From: Pseudoduganella namucuonensis
Lineage (GTDB): Bacteria > Pseudomonadota > Gammaproteobacteria > Burkholderiales > Burkholderiaceae_D
DNA: 64,000 bases
Assembly: GCF_900116645.1 (NCBI RefSeq)
Contig: NZ_FPBO01000019.1
Span: 62,001-126,000 of the forward strand
Direction: 5' to 3'
Shown here: positions 1 to 7,997 of the stretch, in pieces
Position numbering within the stretch: the stretch's first letter is position 1
Layout: each line of letters opens with the position of its first letter
Translations under genes and position numbers: made by a program
Notes under the pieces: generated by a model
Databases searched by the model: none
What the model was told of the DNA's origin: nothing
Seen by the model: the letters and a program-made list of their open reading frames with translations, nothing else

Positions 1-575
1 ATCAGCGGCGCGATGCAGTTCGGCAGGATGTGGCGCGTCACGGTCCACAGGCCGCTGTTGCCCATGGCCTGCGAGGCGATCACGAAGTCGCGCTGGCGCA
101 GCGAGAACACCGTGGCGCGGGCGATGCGGGCAACAGAAGGCGTGTAGGCCAGGCCCAGCGCCATCACCACGCCCAGCTTGGACGGGCCGATGATGGCCAT
201 GATGCCCAGCGCCAGCAGCAGGCCAGGGAAGGCCATCAGCGACTCCAGGAAGATCATCACGACGCGGTCGGTCCAGCCGCCCAGGTAGCCGGTCAGCACG
301 CCGATGGCGGTGCCTGAGATGGTGGCGAACAGCACGGTGCCCAGGCTGACGGCGACGCTGACGCCCGCCCCGGCCATGATGCGCGACAGGACGTCGCGCC
401 CGAATTCGTCGGTGCCCAGCCAGTGCTCGGCCGACGGCGGGCCGTACTTGGCCATCAGGTCGCCGTCGACCGGATCGTAGGGCGTGTAGACGCAGCCGGC
501 CAGCGCCAGCAGCACCACCACGCCGACGAACAGCACGCCCACCACCAGGTTGATACGTTTGAATGACATTTTCAT
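1..575 (-). CDS. Peptide-type ABC transporter permease (DppC/OppC family), 3' part outside the window
   Basis: Inner-membrane permease subunit of a family-5 (dipeptide/oligopeptide/nickel) ABC importer. The gene runs off the left edge, so only about 191 N-terminal residues are visible. They show the usual N-terminal transmembrane helix, the OppC-type EHWLGTDEFGRDVLSR segment, and the conserved cytoplasmic loop ending in HILPN that contacts the ATPase. The ATG at 575 has a GAGG ribosome-binding site. It begins only 7 bp after the stop of the DppB-like gene, so it is the fourth gene of a left-reading operon. The ATPase subunits probably lie beyond the edge. Family assignment is firm; substrate is unknown. 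Confidence 0.93.
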   Translation of the reverse strand, partial: MKMSFKRINLVVGVLFVGVVVLLALAGCVYTPYDPVDGDLMAKYGPPSAEHWLGTDEFGRDVLSRIMAGAGVSVAVSLGTVLFATISGTAIGVLTGYLGGWTDRVVMIFLESLMAFPGLLLALGIMAIIGPSKLGVVMALGLAYTPSVARIARATVFSLRQRDFVIASQAMGNSGLWTVTRHILPNCIAPL

Positions 576-582
576 TGGTGCC

Positions 583-1524
583 TCACAGCTTGATGCGTGG
601 ATCGAACAGCGGATACAGCAAGTCGATGACCAGGTTGACGAACACGTACAGCAGCGCCACGAACAGCAAACAGCCCTGCACCACCGGATAATCGCGGGCG
701 TAGATGCTTTCCACCAGCAGGCGCCCGATGCCCGGCAGGGTGAACACGGTCTCGGTCACCGCCGCGCCGGACAGCAGGTGGCCCAGCACCAGGCCGATCA
801 CCGTCAGCGTGGGGCCGAAGGCGTTGGGGAAGGCGTGGCGCAGCATGACGCGGTTTTCCGGCAGGCCCTTGGCGCGGGCGTGGGCGATGTATTCCAGGCG
901 CAGCACGTCGATGGTGCTGGCCCGCATCATGCGCGACAGCGCGGCGATCTCGGTCAGCGTGATGGCGATCACCGGCAGCACCATGTACTGCAGCGCCGCC
1001 CAGCCGCCGGTGGCGACCGACTCGAAGCCGAAGGTCGGCAACCAGTTGAGCTTCACGCCGAACAGCCAGATCAGCATGATGCCGACCCAGAAGCTGGGAA
1101 TCGACACCAGCACGATGGCGCCCGCCACGATGCTCAGGTCCGGCCAGCGGTTCTGGCGCCAGGCCGCGACCATGCCGGCCGGGATGGCGATCAGGCAGGA
1201 CAGCAGTGTGGCCGCCAGCACGATCTGCGCGGTGACGGGGAAGTGCTGGACGATCAGTTCCAGCACCGGCTCGCCGGTCTTGACCGAGTTGCCCAGGTCG
1301 CCCCGCAGCACCTTGCCGGACCAGCTCAGGAACTGGCGCGGCATGGACTGGTCCAGGCCCAGCGAGGCGCGCATTTCCTGCACCAGCGCGGGGTCGGTGG
1401 CGTCGTGCAGCATCAGCGTGACCGGGTCGCCCGGGATCAGGCGGATCATCACGAACACCAGCAGCGAGACGATCAGCGCCGTGGGCAGCGCCATCACTAT
1501 GCGTTTTAATGCGTAAGACAACAT
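583..1524 (-). CDS. Peptide-type ABC transporter permease (DppB/OppB family)
   Basis: First inner-membrane permease of the importer, 313 residues, the normal size for DppB. An N-terminal helix is followed by the DppB signature RLIPGDPV, then a periplasmic segment, several transmembrane helices and the ATPase-contact loop ending HAFPN. I prefer the ATG at 1524 (MLSYALKRIV) over an in-frame start at 1578, because it fits the family N-terminus, has AGG upstream and clears the end of the preceding gene at 1533. It sits between the binding protein and the DppC-like subunit with very short gaps, so the genes are almost certainly co-transcribed. Confidence 0.94.
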   Translation of the reverse strand: MLSYALKRIVMALPTALIVSLLVFVMIRLIPGDPVTLMLHDATDPALVQEMRASLGLDQSMPRQFLSWSGKVLRGDLGNSVKTGEPVLELIVQHFPVTAQIVLAATLLSCLIAIPAGMVAAWRQNRWPDLSIVAGAIVLVSIPSFWVGIMLIWLFGVKLNWLPTFGFESVATGGWAALQYMVLPVIAITLTEIAALSRMMRASTIDVLRLEYIAHARAKGLPENRVMLRHAFPNAFGPTLTVIGLVLGHLLSGAAVTETVFTLPGIGRLLVESIYARDYPVVQGCLLFVALLYVFVNLVIDLLYPLFDPRIKL

Positions 1525-1532
1525 GGGGAAAC

Positions 1533-3080
1533 CTATTGTTTGCTGACGTTGAAGAAGCGCGGACGGCGATACGGCCACGGCTCGAATCCCTTGAGCTTCT
1601 TGCTGACGCCGATCAGGACCGGCGAGTTATAGATATGCAGCATCGGGACATCGGCGATCATGCGCTTGTGCAGGTCCTCGAACGCGGCCTTGCGCTTGGC
1701 CGGGTCGCCCTCGGCCTTGAGCCCGGCCAGCACGCGGCTGGCCTCGGGATTGGTCCACTGGCTCATCGGCGTGACCGCCTTGTCGCCCAGGACGTCGCCG
1801 TACATGATGGCCGGGTCCATGCGCGACGAGTAGGTGAAGGCCATCATCTGGAAGCGCCCCTCGCGGAAGTTGGTCACCTGCGTGGCCCACTCCAACACCT
1901 CGACCTCGGTCTTGATGCCGGTCTTGCCCAGCATGTTCTGTGCCACCACGGCCAGCCGGTACATGTCCGGATAGCGCTTGGTGGTCTGGATCTTGATGGT
2001 CTCGCCCTTGTAGCCGGAGGCCGCCAGCAGCTTGGCCGCCTGCTCCAGGTTCTTGGCGTAGCCGGCCGCGTGCGCGGGCGTATAGTTCAGCGTCCCCACC
2101 GGCACCAGCGACGGGTTGTAGACCGTGTTGCCGTTGGTGAGCGTCTTGACCAGGGCCGGCATGTCCAGCGACAGGGCCACGGCGCGCCGGAACTCGGGCT
2201 TGGACAGCAGCGGGTCCTTGGACTGCATCAGCAGCGCGTTGGCGTCCATGTCCTGCTCCACCACCACGTTCCAGCCCGGGCCCTTGGGCGGCGGATTCTC
2301 GCCGTCCGCCACGATCAGGTCGACCTGGCCGGACATGAAGGCCGCCTTCTGCGCCGAGGTGTCCGGAATCACCACCATGCGGATGTGGGCCATCGGCTTC
2401 TTGGCGCCGGCCATGCCGGACGGCGCCTCGGCGCGCGGCGCGTAGCCGGGGTAGACGCGCAACTGGATGTACTGCCCCTTGCGCCACTCGCCGAAGGAAT
2501 ACGGCCCGGTGCCCACCGGCTTGACCCACTTGCCCTGGGCGTCCACGCTGCTGGGGTGCAGCACCGCCATCGGGCACTGCACGTTGCCCAGCTGTTGCAG
2601 GAACAGCGCGTTGGGCTGGGCCAGCGTGATGGTCACCGCGTCCGGCGCGGTGGCCTTCACGCTGGCCACCTTGGCGCCCTTGCTGCCGTCGTACTGGTTG
2701 CGGCAATAGGATTCGCCCTTGGGGTCGAGCATGCGGTTCAGGCTCCACACCACCTCGGCCGACGTCATCGGCGCGCCGTTGTGGAAGGTGACGCCGCCGC
2801 GCAGCTTGAACTGGTAGGTTTTGCCGTCGTCCGAGACTTTCCAGCTGTCGGCCAGCATCGGGGCCACGCTCAGGTCGTTGCGCAGCGCCACCAGCGATTC
2901 AGCCACGTGGATCGTGATCGAATCGGTGGTGGTGTTGCGCGAGCGGTGGCCGGGCATGGACGAGGGCGTATCGAAAGCCTCGGCGACGCGGATTTCGGGC
3001 AGCTCGGCGGCGACGCCGGGAGGCATGGCCAGCGTGGCCAACATGCCCATCGCCACGCACACCGGAGTTAGTTTGATCAT
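1533..3080 (-). CDS. ABC transporter periplasmic substrate-binding protein, family 5 (DppA/OppA-like)
   Basis: Periplasmic solute-binding protein of the importer, about 515 residues. A signal peptide (MIKLTPVCVAMGML..., cleaved near AAELPEI) is followed by the family-5 pattern: LADSWKVSDDGKTYQFKLR, the VTFHNGAPMTSAEVVWS motif and PVGTGPY. The ATG at 3080 has GGAGATACC in front of it; a start 12 codons upstream lacks this. The DppB- and DppC-like genes follow and a C45-family acyltransferase/amidase precedes. This suggests that the imported compound, or one related to it, carries an amide bond that the C45 enzyme acts on. The ligand cannot be read from sequence. Confidence 0.94.
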   Translation of the reverse strand: MIKLTPVCVAMGMLATLAMPPGVAAELPEIRVAEAFDTPSSMPGHRSRNTTTDSITIHVAESLVALRNDLSVAPMLADSWKVSDDGKTYQFKLRGGVTFHNGAPMTSAEVVWSLNRMLDPKGESYCRNQYDGSKGAKVASVKATAPDAVTITLAQPNALFLQQLGNVQCPMAVLHPSSVDAQGKWVKPVGTGPYSFGEWRKGQYIQLRVYPGYAPRAEAPSGMAGAKKPMAHIRMVVIPDTSAQKAAFMSGQVDLIVADGENPPPKGPGWNVVVEQDMDANALLMQSKDPLLSKPEFRRAVALSLDMPALVKTLTNGNTVYNPSLVPVGTLNYTPAHAAGYAKNLEQAAKLLAASGYKGETIKIQTTKRYPDMYRLAVVAQNMLGKTGIKTEVEVLEWATQVTNFREGRFQMMAFTYSSRMDPAIMYGDVLGDKAVTPMSQWTNPEASRVLAGLKAEGDPAKRKAAFEDLHKRMIADVPMLHIYNSPVLIGVSKKLKGFEPWPYRRPRFFNVSKQ

Positions 3081-3133
3081 CGGTATCTCCACGCTGGCGG
3101 GCACCCCGCCCGCCAAAATATAGTAGCAGCCTG

Positions 3134-4240
3134 TTACAGACGGTATTCCACGAATTCACGCGACTCGTAAGGCTTGCGCGCCACCCACATGACGCCGGCG
3201 CCCGGATCCATCAGCGTGGTCGCCACCGTGCAGTAGACGCTGTCGTGGCTGGCCGGCGCCGGGTAGGTCAGCACGCCCTCGGGCTTGCCGAATTCGTCGG
3301 CCAGCGCGGCCTTGACCACGTCCCAGCCGATGTCGCTGCGCTTGGCCATCAGCGCGGCGGTGACGCGGCGCTGGCGGTAGATGGAGTCCGGCGTGTTCTG
3401 CAGGCCCAGGTCCACCAGCTTGGCGCGCGCCGGGGCGCTGACCCAGTGGTTGGCGTGCACCAGGATGTCGTCCTCCGGCGTCAGCCAGAAGATCTCGTCC
3501 GGCGCGCATTCCAGGTCCACCGCCTCGCCGCCGGCGTGGGCCAGCATCAGGTTGTTGGAGCAGAAACGGCGCGTGGCGAACAGCATGCGCATGGCTGCCG
3601 TCATATTGCGGCATTCCAGCATCTTGCGGCGCAGCAGACCAAGCGGCACGTCGGCGGCGCCCTGGTAGTCGCGGTCGCAGGTCAGGAAATTGCCCGACAG
3701 CGACAGGCCGTCCGAGTTGAAACCGTGGCGGCCCAGCGTGCCGGCCTCGGTGAACATCAGCATGTCCGGACCGTCGCCGTTTTTCTTCACCTTCAGCACG
3801 ATGCCGGTGTCGGCGCAGGCCTCGCGCCAGTCCCAGTTGTGGGCGTGCATCAGGCGGCCGGCGCGCGCCGCGCCGGGCAGCACCACCAGGCCGGTGCAGC
3901 CGTCGTCCAGCGCCTCGCGGGCGGCGCCCAGGGCGGCGTGGCCGTACATCATTTCGGTGCGGCAGTTGACCAGGATGATGTCTTCGATACTGACGCCGGC
4001 GCCTTCGGCCATGCCGCGCATCTCCTCGAAGTACGTCTCATCGAATGCCCGTATCTTCGGCACCACATCCCAGGCCAGCAGATTGGTGGTCGCCACATCC
4101 ACACCGCGCCTGGCCAGCTGGTCGCGGTACAGGGCGACACTGCCCTTCACGCGCTCCGGCACCGCGCGGCCATGCTGCAGACCGCGTTCAAATGGCGTAC
4201 CCGATACTTCCACCAGGGGGAAACCCTCTTCCTTCGACAT
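3134..4240 (-). CDS. C45-family autoproteolytic acyltransferase/amidohydrolase (isopenicillin N acyltransferase-like)
   Basis: N-terminal-nucleophile hydrolase of the acyl-CoA:6-aminopenicillanate acyltransferase family (peptidase C45), 368 residues. The expected self-cleavage site is Gly114-Cys115 in DDGCTGLVV, followed by the family's HAHNWDW segment. By family knowledge Cys115 becomes the new N-terminal nucleophile after autoproteolysis. No signal peptide is seen, so it should act in the cytoplasm. AAGGAG lies just before the ATG at 4240. It is the first gene of the operon with the peptide importer, so it probably cleaves or transfers the acyl group of an imported N-acyl amino acid or peptide. 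Bacterial members of this family are mostly uncharacterised, so the substrate is open. Confidence 0.85.
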   Translation of the reverse strand: MSKEEGFPLVEVSGTPFERGLQHGRAVPERVKGSVALYRDQLARRGVDVATTNLLAWDVVPKIRAFDETYFEEMRGMAEGAGVSIEDIILVNCRTEMMYGHAALGAAREALDDGCTGLVVLPGAARAGRLMHAHNWDWREACADTGIVLKVKKNGDGPDMLMFTEAGTLGRHGFNSDGLSLSGNFLTCDRDYQGAADVPLGLLRRKMLECRNMTAAMRMLFATRRFCSNNLMLAHAGGEAVDLECAPDEIFWLTPEDDILVHANHWVSAPARAKLVDLGLQNTPDSIYRQRRVTAALMAKRSDIGWDVVKAALADEFGKPEGVLTYPAPASHDSVYCTVATTLMDPGAGVMWVARKPYESREFVEYRL

Positions 4241-4271
4241 TGTTAGCTCCTTGTAGTTGATGGAAGTATTT

Positions 4272-4295
4272 TGTATTAAACTAAGATTAAATGCA
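4272..4295. promoter_or_regulatory. Putative GntR operator, copy 1 (24-bp inverted repeat)
   Basis: Arms TGTATTAAA and TTAAATGCA are separated by 6 bp (second arm reversed: TGCATTTAA, 7 of 9 matching). It lies between the divergent C45 gene (start 4240) and gntR (start 4378). The same 24-bp architecture recurs at 5377 and 9259, and more loosely at 20471. Assignment to this GntR protein is inferred from position. Confidence 0.55.
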
Positions 4296-4377
4296 ATAGG
4301 AATGTTTTCTATTTTCCTTGCGTACGAAAATTGGGCATAATGCAGGTCAGAGGAACAATGTAGAAGGCAGTACCGAC

Positions 4378-5364
4378 ATGACTAAAGCGCCCAAACCCGA
4401 CGCCCATAAACTGGCGAACCCCGAGCCCAGCCCGGAGCCGAACCCCGAGCCGGCCGCGGCCGAACCGAAGGCGGCGTCCCCCAAGGCCGCCGGCCCCAGC
4501 CCGCTGCAGCTGGAACTGGCCGAGCGCATCGGCAAGGAAATCCGCGACGGCAGCCTGCCGGTCGGCGCCCACCTGACGGAGGAATCGTTCGGCGCCCGCT
4601 ACGGCGTGTCGCGCACGCCGGTGCGCGCCGCGCTCAAGCTGCTGGCCGAACGGAACATGATCGAGTACCGCGCCAACGCGGGCTACTTCGTCAACGAGGG
4701 CGGCGCCCAGGTCAACCTGGACGACCTGAGCACCGGCTCGGTGACGGTCGATGAGCTGTACAAGGCGATCGTGGTGGACCGCATCCGCGAGGCGCTGCCG
4801 GAATCGATCACGGAGAAGGAACTGCTGTCGCGCTACCCCGCGCCGCGCAGCCTGATGACGAAGACGCTGATGCGCATGGCGTCCGAGGGCCTGATCGTCA
4901 AGCGCACCGGCCATGGCTGGCAGTTCATGCCCTCGCTGGGCACGCCGCGCGCCATGGGCGAGAGCTACCGCTTCCGCATGATCATCGAGTGCGGCTCCTT
5001 CCTGGAGCCGACCTACAAGGTGGACCCGGTGCTGCTGGCGCGCGTGAAGGAGGCCCACCAGCGCCTGCTGGAGAACCTGGACAACCCGCCCACCTCCGGC
5101 GAGTTCTTCGCCCTCAACGCGGCCTTCCACGAAATGGTGGCGCGCTTTTCCGGCAACCGCTACATCCTGCAGGCCATGCAGCAGCAGAACAACCTGCGCC
5201 GCCTGGACGAGACGGCGGCCTTCTACCGCATGCTGCGGGTGCAGGGCTCCTGCACCGAGCACCTGGAGATCATCAACGCCATCGAGCTGGACGACCGCGA
5301 ACTGGCCGCCGCCCTGATGCGCCACCACCTGCGGATCGCCACGCCCAAGGCAAGCATGATTTGA
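4378..5364 (+). CDS. GntR/FadR-type transcriptional regulator with two winged-helix segments and an FCD-like domain
   Basis: Transcription factor of 328 residues. Residues 1-40 are a Pro/Glu/Ala-rich tail. Residues 42-108 form a typical GntR winged helix (GARYGVSRTPVRAALKLL). Residues about 127-185 look like a second winged helix (RSLMTKTLMRMASEGLIVKR). Residues about 195-325 match an all-helical FCD effector domain, with candidate metal/ligand residues His251, His295 and His317. Standard FadR/GntR proteins are about 230-250 residues with one winged helix, so the tandem arrangement is unusual. ATG 4378 is chosen because AGAAGG lies 10 bp upstream; the in-frame codon at 4318 gives a non-conserved extension. 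It is divergent from the C45/importer operon and probably represses it until a ligand is present. Confidence 0.9.
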   Translation: MTKAPKPDAHKLANPEPSPEPNPEPAAAEPKAASPKAAGPSPLQLELAERIGKEIRDGSLPVGAHLTEESFGARYGVSRTPVRAALKLLAERNMIEYRANAGYFVNEGGAQVNLDDLSTGSVTVDELYKAIVVDRIREALPESITEKELLSRYPAPRSLMTKTLMRMASEGLIVKRTGHGWQFMPSLGTPRAMGESYRFRMIIECGSFLEPTYKVDPVLLARVKEAHQRLLENLDNPPTSGEFFALNAAFHEMVARFSGNRYILQAMQQQNNLRRLDETAAFYRMLRVQGSCTEHLEIINAIELDDRELAAALMRHHLRIATPKASMI

Positions 5365-5376
5365 GGTGGCGTCCAT

Positions 5377-5400
5377 TGTATTTTAGCATCAATAAATACA
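5377..5400. promoter_or_regulatory. Putative GntR operator, copy 2, between convergent genes
   Basis: Arms TGTATTTTA and ATAAATACA around a 6-bp spacer (7 outer bases of each arm pair perfectly). It has the same size and arm sequence as copies at 4272 and 9259. It lies between the 3' ends of gntR and the SGNH hydrolase gene, an odd place for an operator. It could instead form a weak A/T-rich hairpin, but there is no GC stem expected of a terminator. Confidence 0.4.
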
Positions 5401-5401
5401 T

Positions 5402-6178
5402 TCAATTCCCGCCCAGTACGGGCCGCAGCAGCCGCCAATAGCGTTCGTAGCCGGCCGGCTGCAGGTGCAACAGGTCGTCCTGGAAGTAGCCGCAGGCGTT
5501 GCCGCCGCCGCACAGGAAGGCCTCGGTGGTGTCGACGAAGACGAAACCGCGCCCGGCGGCCAGCTCGCGCAAGCCGTCGTTCACGTCCCGGCGCCGCTCC
5601 GCCGCGAACCGCATGCCCTCCCCGCGCGGCAATATGCCCAGCACCACGATGCGCGCCTTCGGCCACGCCGCGCGCATGCGGTCCACGATGGCGGCGATGC
5701 CGGCCAGGATGTCGCAGGCCGTGTCGTCGCCGCGCAGGTTGTTGGTGCCGATCAACAGCACCGCCTCGCGCGGCTGGAGCGACGCCAGGTCCAGCCGGTC
5801 CAGCCGCCACAGCACGTTTTCCGTCTGGTCGCCCGGCACGCCGAGGTTGAGCGCCTTGCGCCCGGCCAGGCCGGGCAGGCGCTCGAAGCGGCCCTCGTCC
5901 GAAAAGTGCGCGGTGATGCTGTCGCCGACGAAGACCAGGTCCGCGTCCGGCATGAGGCGCATCCGCTCGATGATGGCCTCGTGCACCGGCTTCCACTTGG
6001 CCGGATCCTTGACGCGCTCCTGCGGCGTGGCGGCGCGCGCGGCGGGAGAACCGGTGGCGCCGGCCGCGCAATCCCGCGCGATGGCGGCGCCGGGCAGCAC
6101 CATGGCGGCGACCGCCATCAGCGCCGCCACCGCCGCCACCTGCGCCGCGCGGTGGGTGATCAGTTTCTTCACGCGCAT
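5402..6178 (-). CDS. Secreted SGNH/GDSL-type hydrolase (esterase/lipase-like)
   Basis: Exported esterase-fold hydrolase of 258 residues. An N-terminal signal peptide (about residues 1-35) precedes the SGNH blocks: VFVGDSITAHF with the catalytic Ser (block I), the NLGVPGDQT glycine region (block II), LIGTNNLRGDD with the oxyanion Asn (block III) and a C-terminal DLLHLQPAGYERY bearing the catalytic Asp-x-x-His (block V). This is the platelet-activating-factor acetylhydrolase-like branch. It is the last gene of a left-reading operon after the amidohydrolase (9-bp gap). Expected to remove ester or acetyl groups in the periplasm; the substrate is unknown. Confidence 0.88.
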   Translation of the reverse strand: MRVKKLITHRAAQVAAVAALMAVAAMVLPGAAIARDCAAGATGSPAARAATPQERVKDPAKWKPVHEAIIERMRLMPDADLVFVGDSITAHFSDEGRFERLPGLAGRKALNLGVPGDQTENVLWRLDRLDLASLQPREAVLLIGTNNLRGDDTACDILAGIAAIVDRMRAAWPKARIVVLGILPRGEGMRFAAERRRDVNDGLRELAAGRGFVFVDTTEAFLCGGGNACGYFQDDLLHLQPAGYERYWRLLRPVLGGN

Positions 6179-6187
6179 ACGCCCTCC

Positions 6188-7975
6188 CTACGGTTTCAGG
6201 TCCAGCACCTTGCCGCCCAGGATGGTGTGCACCACCCCGGTCGTCAGGTACTCCTGCGGCGGAACGGTCAGGATGTCCTTGGACAGCACCACCATGTCGG
6301 CCAGCTTGCCCTTGCTGATGCTACCCTTGATCTTGTCCTCGCGGGCGGCGTAGGCCGGGCTCAGGGTGTAGGCCTTGATGGCCTCCTGTATGCTCAGCCG
6401 CTGCTCCGGGTGCCAGCCCCCCTCCGGATAACCCTTCTTGTCGGTGCGGGTGACCGCCGAGAAGATGTTTTCCATCGGATTGTACGGCGACACGTGCAGG
6501 CGGTTGAAGGAGCCCGGCAGGTCGGAACCCAGGGTCACCACCACGCCCGCGTCCAGCATGCTCTTCCAGGGATGGCTGGTGCGCGCGCGTTCCTCGTCCA
6601 GCGTGCCGCCTATCTGCGCCACCTCGCGCTCCAGGTGGAAGGGCTGCACGTCGGCCACCAGGCGCATCTTGCCGGCGCGGCGGATGTCCTCCTCGGTGGT
6701 GTGCCACAGGTGGATCATGCGCAGGCGGCGTTCGCGCGCCGGGTTCCGCGCGATCGCGTCGCCGTACCAGTTGATCAGCGAGTGCACCGCCTTGTCGCCG
6801 ATGATGTGCATGCCCACGTCGAAGCCCGCCTTGTCCGCCTCGACGATCTCCCGCGCCACCGTGGCCTCGCCCGGGAAGCGGTAGGACCACTCGCCCGGCA
6901 GGCCGTTGCCCGCGAAGGGCTTGAACATCACGCCGCTGTCGCCGTAGATCTTGAGCGCGCCGTAGCGCAGCCATTCATCGCCGCTGTAGGGCTTGATGTT
7001 GTGCTGGACCAGCTCCCGCCGCGTTTCCATCGGCAGCATGGCGAACACGCGCACACTCAGTTCGCCGCTCTTGCGCAGCGCGCGGAAGATGCGGTCGTCG
7101 GTGGCGCTGCGCTCGACGTGGAAGCGGTACATCTGCTCGTTCGAGATGTCGTCGATGCGCGCCATGTCGGTGATGGAGGTGATGCCCACGCGGTTCAGGT
7201 CCCGCTGCACGGCGCGCGCGCCTATCATCTTCTGCTTGATGGACATGGGCGGCAGCTGGCGCTCGAGGATTTCGCCGGCCGTCCCGTACAGCAGGCCGTT
7301 GAGCTCACCGGTGGCCGGGTCCCGGCCGTAGGAGCCGCCGGCGGGGTTGGGCGAACGGGCCGACAGGCGCGCCAGCTCCAGCGCCTTGGAATTGGCGAAG
7401 TACACGTGGTCGTAGCGGCGGATGATGAGCGGATGGTCCGGGGACACCGCGTCTATCGCCTTCAAGTCCGGCAGCAGCGGCTCGAAGCCGGCCTTGCGGT
7501 TCTTGTCGGCCGCGTTGGCGGCGCTGGTGCCCCAGTCGCCGCCGGTGATCCAGATGCCCTTCGGCACGCGCGCGGCCACGGTGCGCACCCGCTCGGCCAT
7601 CAGCTTGATATCGTTCACGTCCGTCAGCGGCACCTGGAAGAACCATTCGGTGGCGTTGCCGAAGTGCGTGTGCGCGTCGTTGAAGCCGGGCAGCACCAGC
7701 TTGCCCTCCATGTCCATGACGCGCGTGTCCGGGCCCTTCAGCTCCAGCACCTTCTTGTTGTCGCCGACCTTGACGATGCGGTCCCCGCGCACCGCCACCG
7801 CCTCGGCGCTGGGGTGCTTGTCGTCCACCGTCCACACCTTGGCGTTGTACAGGATCAGGTCGGCGCGCTTGTCGCCGGCCAGGGCCGGGCCGGCGTGGCC
7901 CAGGGCGGCCGCCAGCAGCAGCGGCAGCAGCGCCAGGCCGGCCTTGCGAAGCATGGGTTGGGTCTTGTCGAGCAT
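6188..7975 (-). CDS. Exported amidohydrolase, YtcJ-like (amidohydrolase family 3)
   Basis: Metal-dependent hydrolase of 595 residues. A signal peptide (LRKAGLALLPLLLAAAL) is followed by the small beta-sandwich, then the metal-binding HxH in PGFNDAHTHFG, a His-containing VGMHIIGDKAVH segment, and the C-terminal VTLGSDLPG Asp motif of the YtcJ/exoenzyme-regulatory group. The ATG at 7975 has GGGAG upstream and fits the signal peptide; an upstream ATG at 8062 would overlap the preceding gene. It lies between a beta-propeller protein and an SGNH esterase. Probable role is hydrolysis of an amide or related C-N bond in the cell envelope; YtcJ-family substrates are poorly defined. Confidence 0.9.
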   Translation of the reverse strand: MLDKTQPMLRKAGLALLPLLLAAALGHAGPALAGDKRADLILYNAKVWTVDDKHPSAEAVAVRGDRIVKVGDNKKVLELKGPDTRVMDMEGKLVLPGFNDAHTHFGNATEWFFQVPLTDVNDIKLMAERVRTVAARVPKGIWITGGDWGTSAANAADKNRKAGFEPLLPDLKAIDAVSPDHPLIIRRYDHVYFANSKALELARLSARSPNPAGGSYGRDPATGELNGLLYGTAGEILERQLPPMSIKQKMIGARAVQRDLNRVGITSITDMARIDDISNEQMYRFHVERSATDDRIFRALRKSGELSVRVFAMLPMETRRELVQHNIKPYSGDEWLRYGALKIYGDSGVMFKPFAGNGLPGEWSYRFPGEATVAREIVEADKAGFDVGMHIIGDKAVHSLINWYGDAIARNPARERRLRMIHLWHTTEEDIRRAGKMRLVADVQPFHLEREVAQIGGTLDEERARTSHPWKSMLDAGVVVTLGSDLPGSFNRLHVSPYNPMENIFSAVTRTDKKGYPEGGWHPEQRLSIQEAIKAYTLSPAYAAREDKIKGSISKGKLADMVVLSKDILTVPPQEYLTTGVVHTILGGKVLDLKP

Positions 7976-7997
7976 GGTGAAATCTCCCGCGATAAGC

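Noticed and set aside
550..3071. Long open frames on the + strand opposite the peptide-transporter genes
   Set aside because: They lie antisense to clear ABC transporter genes and have His/Arg/Gln-rich, low-complexity products with no ribosome site or domain, as expected in high-GC DNA.
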